A stretch of 64,000 bases of DNA from Talinum fruticosum. Lineage: Eukaryota > Streptophyta > Magnoliopsida > Caryophyllales > Talinaceae. Below are positions 43,766-56,679 of the stretch, piece by piece. The stretch is from positions 1,649,501 through 1,713,500 of the forward strand of contig JAITYX010000088.1 in the NCBI GenBank assembly GCA_021018815.1. The letters run 5' to 3'. The position numbers were made by a program, and so were the translations under genes. Below the pieces are notes generated by a model, which did not search any database, was not told where the DNA came from, and saw nothing but the letters and a program-made list of their open reading frames with translations. Positions within the stretch are counted from its first letter, which is position 1. Each line of letters opens with the position of its first letter.

Positions 43766-45971
43766 ATGGTTTCCAAAGTCTTCTCTTCAAAAATGTCTAG
43801 GAGAAGAGCCCATCTTGCAGGGAGGTTTAGAGTAAAAAAACTTGTTCAAGACAACTTCCTTGAATGGGAATGGCGTCCACAAAATGAGTGGAACCCAAAT
43901 GACTTCTTGGTGGAGGCTGAGAGTCACGTTTCTTCACTCGCTATCACTCCTTCGCTAAGCTAATTGGCTTAAGTTTCTTCCTTTGTTCATTTAGAATAGT
44001 TCTTTAACTAAAAATTTTGTTGGATTTTTGTTTTGCAAAAGGCTCAATTCGGAGTAGTGGAGCTATTCCTAAGTTCATGGAGACATGTAGGAGGATGTCA
44101 TGAATAATATTGGGTTTGGTCCTCTTTTCCTTGCCTTGAACCACCTCTGTGACAAAAAGGAGAGGGATCCTATTAGGGCCATTAGTGAGCGTTTTGGGAC
44201 ACCACCATCACTTTCTACTTTCCCTTTGGGGAAATAACCATAACTCCTTTTGATTTTGCTACTTTATTCGGTTTGGGCTTTTCAGGCGAGCCTCTATCCT
44301 ATGATTAGAATTTGTACAAAAAGCTGTGACTATCTTGTGTGGATAAAAAATTTACTCAATTGTGATCATGCAGCTGTGGTTATATGAATATTTCCCGCAT
44401 CTTTCTCATGGTTTAATGAATCATCCCATGTTTCGGCCTCCATATCGTGGGCTAAAGTCTATCTTCGACGTCCTAAGATCCATGGGATAGAATTCTTGAG
44501 ATCAGCCCTTAACCGTGTGACCTCGGTATGCCTCTTTAATCTCAAAATTCACCTCGAAAATATGCTTAGAGAACTTTTTAGCACGAGTGTTTAGCTGGCT
44601 GCCCCTACACACGACTGTGGGATTGACCGTAGGTCCGCTTGTGGTGGACACCAGCCTTGATTATGCACTGTTTTTCATCCATTTTCTTGCTGCCTTTCAT
44701 TCTTGCTTGCTTGTTTATTGATGAATCTTGAATGTAGGCTAATTTTCATTCATCGGGCCCAACTCTAACTCCCTCCGAGTGTCATTATTGCATGGGAATT
44801 AAGTGAAAGGAGGATCTTTTTGAAGACCCCTTTGGGTTTTGTTGGTATCTTAGGGAGAGGGTCATACCTCAAATTCGGGTCAACACATGGCCTTCGCTTG
44901 TTCCGGTCGATCCACCCAAGAACATGTTCTACCTTCGCTCCCTTCCTCCAAATGAGCAAGTTGTGGCTGTCGTGGGGTATCCTTATACCTCATTCTTAAA
45001 CTTGCACACATCCTATGCTCACCATGCGGTGCAGATTATGACTCAACTGGTGAGTTCTCACCTCTTTTCTTATCATAGTTGAATTTCTTGCGTGGGAATT
45101 AACTTCATCTTTCGGCAGCTCATACCGGCGGACATCCAAATTCCAAGCCTTGATGCGGTTCTTACTCTACCTAGGGGATCTCGTCATTATGTAAGAACTC
45201 TCGAAATCCCGGAGGAAGAATGTGTTGGGCATCCTTTCCCTAGGAATTGGTGACGGGTAAGAGTTTCATGCTTTTCACTTTTAGTTGTATGCTAAAAGTA
45301 TTTTTGGCTAACACCATAGGATAAATTTTGTACTAAGACCGAGAATAGTCCCGGACCATGTCCATCAATCTTCAATCTGCTTTCAGGGAATCCAAAATTT
45401 CCTTCTTGGGCGATCTTTTCCAACCTTCCGAGTAAGTTCCTAATTAGTGGAGTGCTAATTTTATTGAGCTTTTAGTGAGTGTGCTAATTGCTATTTCATT
45501 CTTGTAGAGGCGTAGATCTAGAGCACCTCCCTCCGGAGTCTTCCTAGTGGACCCGGGCATAAACACATCCATCCGGTCAACGAACACCTTCTAGTATTAC
45601 TTGCTAGACAATGTTCTTCACGACGTTCTTAATAACGCGCACATCATCGAGTGCTTTCGACACAAGACCTAAGACTTCCGGGCCTAGTGCTTCCGATGTA
45701 GGGCTTAGCTCTTCGAGAGGAGAGCTTGGATATCTTACCTCTGCAGGCTTTCGATCGTCACAAAAATCCTCTTTATTTCCCTTGGGCTTCGTACAATGGG
45801 CCATCCCATGAAGCTTCTTAATCTTGGGACCACGGAGGTAGCTCCTATCAAGGTGATGAAGGCGGTCGATCCTCCACATCCGTCTTGGAGGACTTTGGGA
45901 ACTATAACTTTGACGACGCTTCGATAGCGATGATTAGAGAATTCCTTGTCGCTTCGGATGTTGAAGATTAA
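43766..45971 (+). pseudogene. antisense gene A: plant-mobile-domain-like protein (broken, intron-containing)
   Basis: Plus-strand gene remnant. It starts MVSKVFSSKMSRRRAHLAGR, then WEWRPQNEWNPNDFLVEAES. After a likely intron (about 43965-44040) comes FWDTTITFYFPFGEITITPF followed by DFATLFGLGFSGEPLSYD (about 44195-44305), the hallmark block of the plant mobile domain. Next are LQLWLYEYFPHLSHGLMN (about 44370), PPKNMFYLRSLPPNEQVVAV (about 44920) and an exon end before GTGAGT at about 45051. The next exon, LIPADIQIPSLDAVLTLPRG, follows AG at about 45119. The C-terminus is acidic, NYNFDDASIAMIREFLVASD, stop at 45969-45971. There are frame breaks, mainly near 44100 and 44310. It is antisense to K-minus pol. 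Plant mobile domain proteins occur as host genes and in transposons. Confidence 0.7.
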
Positions 45972-46365
45972 GGAATCCCTTGTAGGGTGTTTTATTGTTT
46001 GTTTAATATTTTCTTTGTAATGGTGATTCTTATACAATGGGATGAAATGCAAGGTGACTCAATTCTAAGAAATGCATTCTTTTATTTAATATGATGCAAA
46101 AACTTAGGGAAAATTATAAAGATGAATTGAAAAAAAAATTGCACTAGCCTCCATTCCCCAGATAGAAAATAATAAAAATAAAAATGGAGAATCTTAAGCG
46201 CATGGTCCAACAATAGCTATACAACATGCACGCAATGGGCTTGGGCAGAAAAGAATATTACCCAAGGAGTGCTTCGGCCGAAGAAAGTCGCAGAACAAGC
46301 CTGATGCATGCAATGGGCAGGGGCAATGATGGAGGTGTAGTAGGACTTCTAAAAGCTCTAGAAAG
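45972..46365. other. spacer between antisense genes A and B
   Basis: AT-rich, no coding region. It contains the likely 3' end of gene A and the upstream region of gene B. Confidence 0.5.
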
Positions 46366-46380
46366 CTCCTATAAATAGGA
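46366..46380 (+). promoter_or_regulatory. TATA box of antisense gene B
   Basis: CTCCTATAAATAGGA, about 100 bp before the ATG at 46479. Confidence 0.65.
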
Positions 46381-47098
46381 TTCACGCTGGTGCTTAAAAA
46401 AATGTGCCTATCGCAAAAAAAAAAACCTTCTACGAATCAAACTAAAAACGTTATGTGTTCAACTTTCTTCCAAAAGATATGAATTTCATGAGTGAACTAA
46501 CCTAGTGGATGCATGAGATGAGCAATACGGACATATTCGGGTTATCAAATTATGGGTTGAATATCCTATTTAGCATTCACCAAGTGAGCAAAAGCAATAC
46601 TAGACTTTCTTAAGGGTTGATATGGCCTTTTGGGACCTTCACCATCACGTCTTCGGGTTTGGGGATAAGGAACTATGCCCCCTGTCCGAAGAATTTGATG
46701 TCATACTAGGCGATCAAAAGCGTACGAAACCAGTTCTACCCAAATTGTCGGAAAATCTCCGCGAGTCTTACAAGTACCTGCTGAAACTCGAAATAAGAAT
46801 CTAGAGTGGATTCTTATTGGGAATCTAGTAAATTTGACTAACTTGTTGAAACACTATCGACACATGTATGCCTATTCTAAAGCAATCATTATCCCCGAGG
46901 CGACGAGCCATTATCACCTGTCTCATAGGTGGATTCCTGCTGGTAGGAGGTCACTGGGATATGACACCAGCAGCACTACTGAGTTTAGTTGAGCAATTAG
47001 AGAATTATGGTTCTCTAACACCACTAATAGTTGCTTGAGACAATCATACGCTTAGATCGGGTCAAAGAAAATTCCGAGGAAGACTTCTCTAGGAGTCC

Positions 47099-47103
47099 CT
47101 TGT
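47099..47103. repeat. target duplication CTTGT (left) of element G
   Basis: CTTGT versus CCTGT at 55720-55724, one mismatch. Confidence 0.75.
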
Positions 47104-50100
47104 TGTTAAGTTGTATTTTATATGTATTTTTAATAGTTATTTAGTTAATATTATATATTTATTTTAAGTAATTTATCCTATTTTGTCTATTTATAGGTAA
47201 TTATCGAATAAAGTGGGCAAGAACAGAAAAACGTTAAAAGTGGATTTTTAGCTATCGACAAGTGTCCAAGAAAAGATATGAAGTCGGTCCATAAAATAAT
47301 GTCATAAAATTTTTATTTTGTTGTCATAAAATTTTTATTTTATTTGATGAAATTTTAATTTGAAAAGAAGAGTGAAGATAATCATACTCCTAAACCCACT
47401 AGGACTCCTCCTTAGAGTTGCATGAGAAGAAGGAAACTTGGAAGAGAAGAAAATGAATCACCATAAAAGGACCCAATCTTCCTCATGGCCAAAATCTTCT
47501 TCACGCTGCTACCCATCAACACCCATCCTCCTCATCACCATCTCTTTGCGACGTTAATCATCATCTAAATTATCATTATCATCATCTCACTTCTCTGTCA
47601 CTCATCACGTAGCCATTTTTCGTCATCATTACAATCTCTTTTTCACTCATGACAACTTATTATTATCAACACAACCTCCCTCTCTTGGCCACCAGACTTC
47701 ACGCCACCTTCAGCACCACCTAATCATCATCATCATCGTCGTTCACATCCGAATAAATTTATATCGGTAGTATTATTTAGTATTGTAATTTTTTACTAGT
47801 AAAGATTGAATTTTTATTGTTAGTTTAATATTAAAAATGATATTGTTATTTAGTTTATGTGTCCCAAATTATATTATGTGTGAGTAGTTTTTATACTTAG
47901 TATAATCTACTTGAAACCATGTTAAATTATTTATTTTGAAACAAAGTTTCGATCTTCATTGTCTTATTAATTTTATCCATGATTCTATGATAATTTGATT
48001 TTAATGTTTATGATTTTATGTCCAATTAATTGGAGTGCACACTAATTAGTTTTATATAAATTCATATGATAATTTAAAGGGCTTAGGTACGTAATCGCTT
48101 GGTCTTCTAGATGTAAGTATCACCATAATTAATCATGGATGACTCATACCCATCTCTTTTAATTTGGAAATTATCATACATCCTTTTTAAATCAATTTGC
48201 TAGTAGATTGGTTACCAAGTGCTCGATGATGTTTTTCTAATACTTAATGCTCTAATTTGATTAAATTCTACGGTTAGTGTTGGGGTTATCAATATTAGTA
48301 GGGTTTATATTAGGGCTAGGCCTAAGTAAACTAATAACTAAGGAAAAGTGGGGAAGATCCGCTAGTGGTTGTCTTCTAAAGTTTAGCTCATGGGTAGATC
48401 AATTTGTGTGTTGATGATAAATAATAATTTGCATGGTGGATATAGATTATACTAAGTGTTTTTATAAATTTGATATCTTTGATAATTATTTATTTGCTTT
48501 TTAGTAGTTTTCTTTAGTTTAATAATTTTTATTTACAAAGTTACAATCTTTTATTATTAATTTCGTTATCCCCCTTAAATAATAGTCTTTTAGGTTAGTT
48601 TTAGGAATTTTATTTTAATTCAAATTTGAGTTTTTATATATTTTCATTTTTAGATTATTTTTTTGTCAGTTTTTATTATTTTTGAGTTAGTTTGTTAGAA
48701 ATTAGTTTAAAAATAGTTTCTTTTATTATTTTTCGTATTTTATCTTCTTTTAGGGTTTAATAGAGTCCTAGTTTGATGTGAATAAATTGTAGAATTTTTG
48801 GAATTGGTTTGATCATTTTTCAGATTTAATTCTTGAATTTAATTACTGCAGGTTTTTAGTTAAATAATTTTGTAAATTCGATTTTAAATTTTATTTTTAA
48901 ATTTTTAGGGTCTGGTTAGATCTAGAAAATTACTTGTAATATTCTGGATAATTTGAGTATTTATTTTCGTAATTAATTTATTACAGAATTTTACTTATTT
49001 AGTGCCTGTTTGGCCTAACTTTTAGGAGTGTTTTTGAAGTTTAAAAATACAAATTAGGCCAAACACCTATTTTTAAAAAATGAAAATTATTTTTAAAAAA
49101 CAAGTTTTAAAGAAACTACCCCTAGAAACGAAGTAGCAAACTGCGCATCGCTTCTAGTTTCTCGTTAAGGTGCCCGATTTTTCGGTCCTTCTTTTATGAA
49201 ATTTTGCTCTTAGACAATTATACCATAATGAATGAAAAGAATTCCCATCAAGTACATAAATATATCTACTGCCCCACTTCACATATTGCTTTTTTTAATC
49301 CCTTTCTCTCTCCTCAATTTCTTGCTCTCTTCTTTCATCAATGGCAACCCCAACTTTTTCCTCAACTACGATTTCACTTTCCGAACTCGGTTTTCTTAAT
49401 TCAACGTGGGCCATCACCGTTTGGTTGATTTCAATTCTTAGATTTCTTAAGCTTTCTGGCTGGAAAACGAGAATTCGGTAATCAATTTCATGTCCTCATG
49501 GTACTTAACATAAAGAGGAGAATTGAGAAGATGACAGAGAAGATTGAGTGATAAGAGATTATTTCCTTTTCTTTTTTGTTCCATTATTATTCCGGAAGAT
49601 GGCACATTCGATTTGAATAACCTCTAAGTTAAATTCTTTTACAGTCTCTCTTCATCCAGTTGCAAATTCTTTGTGTATATATGATTCCGTAAAAGAAGTT
49701 TTGATTTTTGGGGTTAGATTGTTGTATTAAATAAAAAAATTTATAAGGGGTCATATTATTTTCTTAAATTTCTTAAGCTTTCAGGCTGAAAAATTTATAT
49801 CCTCGTCGTATATGAAGAACAAAAATAGGAGAATCTAAAAGATGACAATGGAAACATACAGATTATACCATTTTTCTACTCAAATATAATACTAATGAAA
49901 ATGAAAGGAAAAGGAAAACACGAACTAAAAATAAAAAAATAGTTGTTATAAAAGTTAAAACCAAACAACTCAAGTGATAAAAAACACTTAGATTATAAAT
50001 AAGGCCAAACACTTCAGAATTTCTCTCGAAATAGTTTTCAAAAAACTATTTTTAAAAAACAAAAGTAATTTTCTAAAAATTAGAGTTGAACGACCTCTTA

Positions 50101-50430
50101 ATTTTCTGTTTTAGAATTTGTTTATTTCCTGCTTTAGTTTTCTGTTTTAATTATTCTAAAAAAATATACAAAACTATTTCTAGGATATTGTAGTTTTGTT
50201 ATTATGTATAAATTATTTATTTAGTTGTTAGATAATTTTCTATAATTTTTAGTTATTGATTTTTTAATTTATATTTTCTATTTTGTTTTTAAGAGTAATA
50301 AATTTAATTAGATTAAAGCTTGCATGTTATTATATCTTTCCTTGTGGATTCGATCCCTACTTCCCTATGTTATATTGTTTATTATAAGCCTAAGTAGTGG
50401 TTTAATTTGTAACCGCACGACAAGTTAACA
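47104..50430 (+). repeat. 5' LTR of element G
   Basis: About 2.23 kb of LTR plus a 1.1-kb insertion (49002-50097). It is collinear with 53516-55719. It carries CATCATCATC repeats near 47725-47740. Confidence 0.9.
49002..50097. mobile_element. PIF/Harbinger-like insertion in the 5' LTR of G
   Basis: Present only in the 5' LTR; the 3' LTR reads straight through at about 55388. Flanked by TTA (48999-49001 and 50098-50100), the duplication typical of PIF/Harbinger and Tourist elements. The ends GTGCCTGTTTGGCCTAAC and (reverse complement) GAGGTCGTTCAACTCTAA are loosely inverted. Two similar inner segments (about 49435-49560 and 49765-49860, both with TTTCTTAAGCTTTC) suggest an internal duplication. 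No transposase is visible. Confidence 0.75.
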
Positions 50431-50435
50431 AATTT

Positions 50436-50451
50436 TGGCGCCGTTGTCGGG
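50436..50451 (+). promoter_or_regulatory. primer-binding site of element G
   Basis: TGGCGCCGTTGTCGGG five bases after the LTR, close to TGGCGCCGTTGCCGGGG used by Athila-like elements (tRNA-Asp type). Confidence 0.85.
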
Positions 50452-50642
50452 AAAGAAAATAATAGTTGTTAGTTTTTATTTAATTTAGATTTACAACTTT
50501 TATTACTTCTTGTGACTTTCATAGTTTATTTTCGTAGTTTTTTTAGTGTTTTTATTTTATTTTGACAAGGAGCATATATTTGACGAAGTTGAAGCCAATT
50601 AAGTGTTTCCAATTCTGTTTCGTAAGTTCTAAAATTGTTGAG

Positions 50643-52218
50643 ATGACTACTTTACGTGAAGTTGCTGCACCTAACTTGAATACACAACTTCTCCCTATCT
50701 TATATCCTGCATTGGACCGACCACTAAAACCGAACTCCAGATTTTTAAATATTTTACCTAAATTTCATAGACTGCCTGGTGAGGACTCATATCGTCATAT
50801 CAATGAGTTTATTATTACATGTTCCATTATACAACTTGAGGGAATCAGCCAAGACTAAATTAAGTTGAGAGTCTTTCCCTTTCACTTCGAGGATAAGGCT
50901 AAAGATTGGTTTTATTACCTACCCACTACAACATTCACTACATGGACCCAACTTCATAAAGCATTTTTAGAGAAATTCTTTCCTGCATCTAGGACAGGGT
51001 CAATTAGAAAGGAAATTTGTGGCATTAAACAGATGACTCATGGAGATTTTTTTGAAGATTGGGAGCGTTTTAATAAATTATGTGCTAGTTGTCCCCAACA
51101 TCAAATTTCCGAGCATTTATTGATTAAATATTTTTATGAAAGTTTATTGCCAATAGATAAAAATATGGTAGATGTTGCTAGTGGAGGGGCCTTGTTTAAT
51201 AAGACTTTAGCTCGAGGCTAGAGAATTGTTTAATATTATGGCCCAAAATACTCAACAATTTGGAATTGAAAATACCCAATTTAGGAATGTTAATGAGTTC
51301 AATTTAGGTCCATCTGTAGAGACCTAGTTGTCTCAAATTACTGTTATGTTGAACAAATTGGTCAATAGAGGAGAAACAGTAGCTTGTAAAATTTGTTGTT
51401 TAGAAGGGCACCCTACTGATGCATGCCCTACTCAACAAAGAGGGCCTGTGAATGCCATTTTTTCCAACCAAGGTCAAATGAACTATAACCCATTCTCCAA
51501 CACTTATGAAGAATGGAGGGACTATCATAACCTTAGGTATGGATTTGAAGAAAACCCCTGGAATTTGATCAATCTATTGTTCAGGACAAAACTAATTATC
51601 TTATAGAGCAAATCATTAAGAAGATGGATGACTAGAAAAAGAAGACTGACCTTAGGTTCCAAAGCTTAGAGATGACCATTAAGCGAGGTTCAAGAGAGAC
51701 GGACTGCTAATGATACAATAATTAGCAACCCGTAAGCCCAAATGCAATTTTAACCTTTCCAGGATCCAAAAGAAAATGTGAGTGTCAAAACACTTAATAG
51801 CGAGAAAGAGTTAGAGGAACCTACGAAAAACATAGAGGTAGAGCCAGAATTAGAGGTCAAGGAATCTGAACTTGACCAAAACAAAGATAACGCCTCTAAT
51901 GCTAAGGAAATAGGTGAAAATAAGAAAGATCTTTATAGCCCTATCCCACCTTTTCCTAGCAGATTGATAAGCACAACTCCTAAGATAGACGAGGTAATTG
52001 AAGATATCATAGAAATATCTAGGAAGGCAGAAATCAACATTCATCTTCTAGATAACATGAAACGGGAACCTCGTTATGCTAAGTTCCTTAAAGATCTATT
52101 CATGAACAAATTAAAAATGAAAAGGAACAAAAAGGTAAGTGTGGGGGAGAATACATCTGCCCTTTTTCAAAAGAAATTTCCGCTAATTGCAAGTATGCAG
52201 GAGACTAGATATGTTTAG
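50643..52218 (+). pseudogene. gag: Athila-like gag of element G (few stops)
   Basis: Capsid protein. It starts MTTLREVAAPNLNTQLLP. The gag core includes FPFHFEDKAKDWFYYLPTTT, FFPASRTGSIRKEICGIKQM, CASCPQHQISEHLLIKYFYE and MVDVASGGALFNKT (to about 51210). A CCHC knuckle CKICCLEGHPTDAC is at about 51388-51430. The C-terminal part has an acidic stretch, PPFPSRLIS, and NIHLLDNMKREPRYAKFLKD to the stop near 52218. In full-length Athila elements a protease and pol would follow; here they do not. In-frame stops are at about 50857, 51219 and 51327. It is the best preserved coding region in the window. Confidence 0.88.
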
Positions 52219-53500
52219 TGTGGGAAATGCAATTAAATGATCCTTGACCCGCACAGGTGTCGAGCCAAAGATGGTAAACAAAGGGACTGGTTGCGAGGCA
52301 ACCCAACATTTTTCAGGGAAGTTTATGTTATCTCTATTATTTTTGCTTTATTTTTATTTTGCATACATCAGGGACAATGCATGAATTAAGTGTGGGGAGT
52401 GCATCCTATATTTTAATTTTATGCATTTATTTTTATCTTATTTAAAATAAAATGAAAAAAATTAGTGTCTTTCTTGTGAAGAAATGCATGAACATAAATA
52501 TATGCTAGGTTAACTTGCTTAAATTTTTCTATTTATAGTTTTTCTTTCCCTTTGTAAGTGAGAAATTTGAACATGTTAATTGTCATTCAGAGTTGTTTGA
52601 GTTGATCCTCATATATTTCTTCAATTAGTGACAATCATAATTTTTACGTCGGTTTGATCATGTTATATGATTGTGATAGAGGCAATAAATTGACTTAAAC
52701 CGTTCACCTAGACCACTCGAACTTAGCATAATGACTCATTGAAAATTTGATTTTCTTGTCTTGCCTTTTAAAGAAAAAAAATGTTAGTCTACCATCATGG
52801 GTCGAAGTTGGTGGCTCGACACCTTTTCCCCTTAAGTTTAGGTCTGAAGTTGAGCCTTATGAATGGAGTAAACCATGCTAGGAGAGTCATGCCCCTTTTG
52901 GGCTGATAAATGGCTTGAACCATACTAACGAAAAAAAAAAAAAAAAGTGTTAACTCCAACACCTCTATTTGGGTGAGTGGGAGACAAAGAGTGTTATATT
53001 TCTAAGACCCTATATGGGCCTCGAATATGTGCTTGAATGGAGTTAAAAAACATAAAAAAATAAAAAAAATGGTTGGAAATAAAAGAAAAGAAAAAAAGGT
53101 TTGCAAAATAAGTTTATTATCGATTTTTAGTGAGTTATCTACTAATTTAGCATCTTTATAAACATACTCGCACCTTAACTTTTTCCATCCTAAAACGTTT
53201 TAGACCTCTTGACCGGAATGTACATGTTTGCAAACCTTTTTAGGTAGATAGATAATTTTTAGATAGATAATTTTTTACTGTTGCCCAAGTGAAAGAGATA
53301 TTGTGAGGTCGATGAATAAACTCTCCGATGACAATAAAAAGTTTTAGTTTTTCACTTGCTTGGGAAAGACAAATTTTCATCAAATTATTTTGCAAGCAAG
53401 GCAATCCTAGTATATGTTTTATGTTGTATGTATATCTTTATAAGAAAGCGTAATACTAGATCAAGTATTAGACTTCTTTGCACGAGGACGTCCAAAGTTT
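52219..53500 (+). other. linker of element G
   Basis: Non-coding. It contains phrases usual downstream of pol in Athila-like elements, such as GTCGAGCCAAAGA, GAGGCAACCCAA and AAGTGTGGGG, so pol was probably lost by internal deletion between gag and this region. An A-run of about 17 is at 52929-52946. Confidence 0.6.
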
Positions 53501-53515
53501 AAGTGTGGGGGAATT
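53501..53515 (+). promoter_or_regulatory. polypurine tract of element G
   Basis: AAGTGTGGGGGAATT abuts the 3' LTR. Confidence 0.8.
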
Positions 53516-55719
53516 TGTTAAGTCGTATTTTGTACGTATTTTTAGTAGTTATTGAGTTTATATTATGTAGTTTATTTTATCTAATTTATCCTATTTTATC
53601 TATTTATAGGTAATTATCGAATAAAGTGGGGAAGAAAAGAAAAGACGTTAGAGTGGGGTTTTAGCTACCAACAAGCGTCCAAGAAAAGATATGAAGTCAG
53701 TCCATAAAAATAATATGTCGTAAAATATTTATTTTATGATATTTATTTTATGAAATCTTAATTTGAAGAGAAGAGTGAAGATAATCATACTCCTAAACCC
53801 ACTAGGACTCCTCCTTAGAGTTGCATGAGAAGAAGGAAACTTGGAAGAGAAGAAAACGAATCACCATAAAAGGACCCAATCTTTCGACGGCCAGAATCTT
53901 TTTCACGCTGCTACCCATCAACACCCATCATCCTCATCACCATCTCCTCGCCACCTTAATCATCATCTAAATTATCATTATCATCATCTCACTTCTTTGT
54001 CACTCATCACGTAGCCATTTTTTATCATCATTACAATCTCTCTTTCACACATCACAACTTATTATTATCATCACAACATCCCTCTCTTGGCCACCAAACC
54101 TCACGCCACCTTCAGCACCACTTAATCATCATCATCATCGCCGTTCACATCCGAAGAAATTTATATCGGTAGTATTATTTAGTATTGTAAGTTTTTTAGT
54201 AGTAAAGATTGAATTTTTATTACTAGTTTAATATTAAAGATGATATCTTTATTTAGTTTATGTGTCCCAAATTATATTATGTGTGAGTAGTTTTTATACT
54301 TAGTATAATCTACTTGAAACCATGTTAAATTATTCATTTTGAAACAAAGTTTTGATCTTTATTGTCTTATTGATTTTATCCATGATTTTATGATAATTTG
54401 ATTTTAATGTTTATGATTTTATGTCTAATTAATTTGAGTGCACGATATAAATTCATATGACAGTTTAAAGGACTTAAGTACGTGATCGCTTGGTCTTTTA
54501 GACGTAAGTATCACCTTAGTTAATCATGGATGACTCATACCCGTCTCTTTTAATTTGGAAATTATCATAGATCCTTTTTAAATCAATTTGCTAGTAGATT
54601 GGTTAATAGGTGCTCGATGATGTTTTTCTAATACTTAATGCTCTAATTTGATTAAATTCTAGTGCTAGTGTTAGGGTTATCAATATTAGTAGGGTTTATA
54701 TTAGGGCTAGGCCTAAGTAAACTAATAACTAAGGAAAAGCGGGGAAGATCCGCTAATGGTTGTCTTCTAAAGTTTAGCTCATGGGTAGATCAATTTGTGT
54801 GTTGATGATAAATAATAATTTGCATGGTGGATATAGATTATACTAAGTGTTTTTTATAAATTTGATATCTTTGATAATTATTTATTTGCTTTTTAGTAGT
54901 TTTCTTTAGTTTAATAATTTTTATTAACAAAGTTACAATATTTTATTATTAATTTCGTTATCCCCCTTAAATAGCAGTTTTTAGGTTAGTTTTAGGAATT
55001 GTATTTTAATTTAATTTTGAGTTTTTATATATTTTAATTTTTAGATTATTTTTGTCAATTTTTATTATTTTTGAGTCGGTTTGTTAGAAATTAGTTTAAA
55101 AATAGTTTCTTTTATTATTTTTTATATTTTATCTTGTTTTAGGGTTTCGGTAGAGTCCTAGTTTTATGTAATTAAATTTTAGAATTTTTGGAATTGATTT
55201 GATAATTTTTCAGATTTAATTCTTGAATTTAATTATTGTAGGTTTTTAGGTAAATAATTTCGTGAATTCGATTTCAAATTTTTTTTAAAATTTTGGGGTC
55301 TAGTTAGGTCTAGAAAATTAGTTTAATATTCTGAATAATTTTAGTATTTATTTTGGTAATTAATTTAGTGCAGAATTTTACTTATTTAATTTTCTGTTTT
55401 AGAATTTGTATATTTCCTCCTTGTGTTTTCTGTTTTAATTATTCTAAAAAAAATATACAAAACTATTTCTGGGATGTTGTAGTTTTTTTATTATGTATAA
55501 ATTATTTATTTAGTTGTTAGATAATTTTTTATGATTTTTAGTCATTGATTTTTTAATTTATATTTTCTATTTTGTTTTTAAGAGTAGTAAATTTAATTAG
55601 ATTAAAGCTTGCATGTTATTATATCTGTCCTCGTGGATTCGATCCCTTCTTCCCTATGTTATATTGTTTATTATAAGCCTAATTAGTGGTTTAATTTGTA
55701 ACCGCACGACAAGTTAACA
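53516..55719 (+). repeat. 3' LTR of element G
   Basis: 2204-bp LTR, TGTTAAG to TTAACA, without the PIF/Harbinger-like insertion. It is highly similar to the 5' LTR outside that insertion. Confidence 0.92.
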
Positions 55720-55724
55720 CCTGT
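55720..55724. repeat. target duplication CCTGT (right) of element G
   Basis: Partner of 47099-47103 with one mismatch. Gene B sequence resumes after it. Confidence 0.72.
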
Positions 55725-56679
55725 TGTTACGAGTAAGCAAATAACTGCCGATGAGATCAAACGGGCGTAGGCTGGTTGGCGCGCCGATCATAGGGCTGCA
55801 GATGCGGTGCCGTCGAGGCTAATTCACCTCTGGTTTATGTGAAAAATCTTTTTTTTCGCTTCTTTTCATTTTCCGCCTTTTTTTTATTTTTTATTTTGCT
55901 TCGTTGTCCCTAAAAAGAATAAATATTGATCGTGCGAGACACTTATTTTGATTTTACATCCGTGATGTGCGGATCCGGTTAATGGAGCACTTAAAGCTAA
56001 TTTGGGCTCCTGTGAAAATTGTTGCGTACTTAGTGGTACACTTCGCCAGTAAAACGAGAAGAGGTGGAAATTGATCACCCGACTTCTTGGTGGGAGGAGT
56101 ACCTTAGGAATCACAATAACGATATAGCATGGTACATTGTGCATTGGAAGGTGTCCCAATTCAGGATGCATACCATGCAAGCATGCCTATGCACGCTTGC
56201 TAGGCCTATTAACCAGTACCTACTACTTCCCGACCGTGTGTTACGGAAGATGGGAAGAGAGCAAATAATTCCTTTGTTGGATTGTATTTGAATTATGGAA
56301 GGGGTTTGGTCACTCTAACCGAACAAAATCGAGGCTCGAGTACTTGGATAAACCTGCCAAAGCTATTGACACCTCCAGGCAAATCCAATACTTCGTCTCT
56401 TCCTATTATCCGGAGTGGATAACGAATTGGATCCCCAACGACGTAAGACACCGAGAGCTAGAGAGATGGATCCTGAAAAAATAAACTGTCTCTACTGCTA
56501 CCCCTCTCCAAATTCGCGAAATAAACCCTCGGGTGGCTGAACACGTCCATCAAAGAGAAACTAAAGCTAAAGAAGCTGAAAAGAGCAGGGCCCGCAGAAT
56601 CTAGGAACTGAAGAAATGCACCTAGGATGATAAGGCCGAGGCTAGTGACCCCAAAGGAAAGAAAATAAAGATAGAGTAA

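Larger units (their letters stand above)
47104..55719 (+). mobile_element. Athila-like LTR element G with gag but no pol
   Basis: Two LTRs (47104-50430 and 53516-55719) with ends TGTTAAGT and AGTTAACA, primer site 50436-50451, gag 50643-52218, a linker, then polypurine tract. No protease core, RT, RNase H or integrase is present in the 3.1-kb interior. The structure fits the TR-GAG type (terminal repeats with gag only), which would depend on another element for its enzymes. Confidence 0.88.
46479..56679 (+). pseudogene. antisense gene B: plant-mobile-domain-related protein, split by an LTR element
   Basis: Plus-strand gene remnant in two parts, 46479-47103 and 55720-56679, separated by element G. 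Part 1 has WMHEMSNTDIFGLSNYG, then AFWDLHHHVFGFGDKELCPL and SEEFDVILGDQ, then YSKAIIIPEATSH and LTPLIVAETIIRL in shifting frames. Part 2 has WWEEYLRNHNNDIAWYIVHW (about 56080-56150) and LLPDRVLRKMGREQIIPLL (about 56225-56280), like the LPDRVLRQFG-x-Q-x-IP block of plant mobile domain proteins. A charged C-terminus ends DPKGKKIKIE with stop at 56677-56679. Poly-T tracts near 55850-55900 suggest an intron. The family assignment is less sure than for gene A. Confidence 0.6.

Noticed and set aside
43766..45971. Gene A as an intact host gene
   Set aside because: It has internal stops and frame changes and lies between the integrase and 3' LTR of a retroelement, so it is called an element-borne pseudogene.
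49204..49428. Possible small gene in the insertion in the 5' LTR of G
   Set aside because: It is 74 residues without recognisable motif and lies in a probable non-autonomous element.
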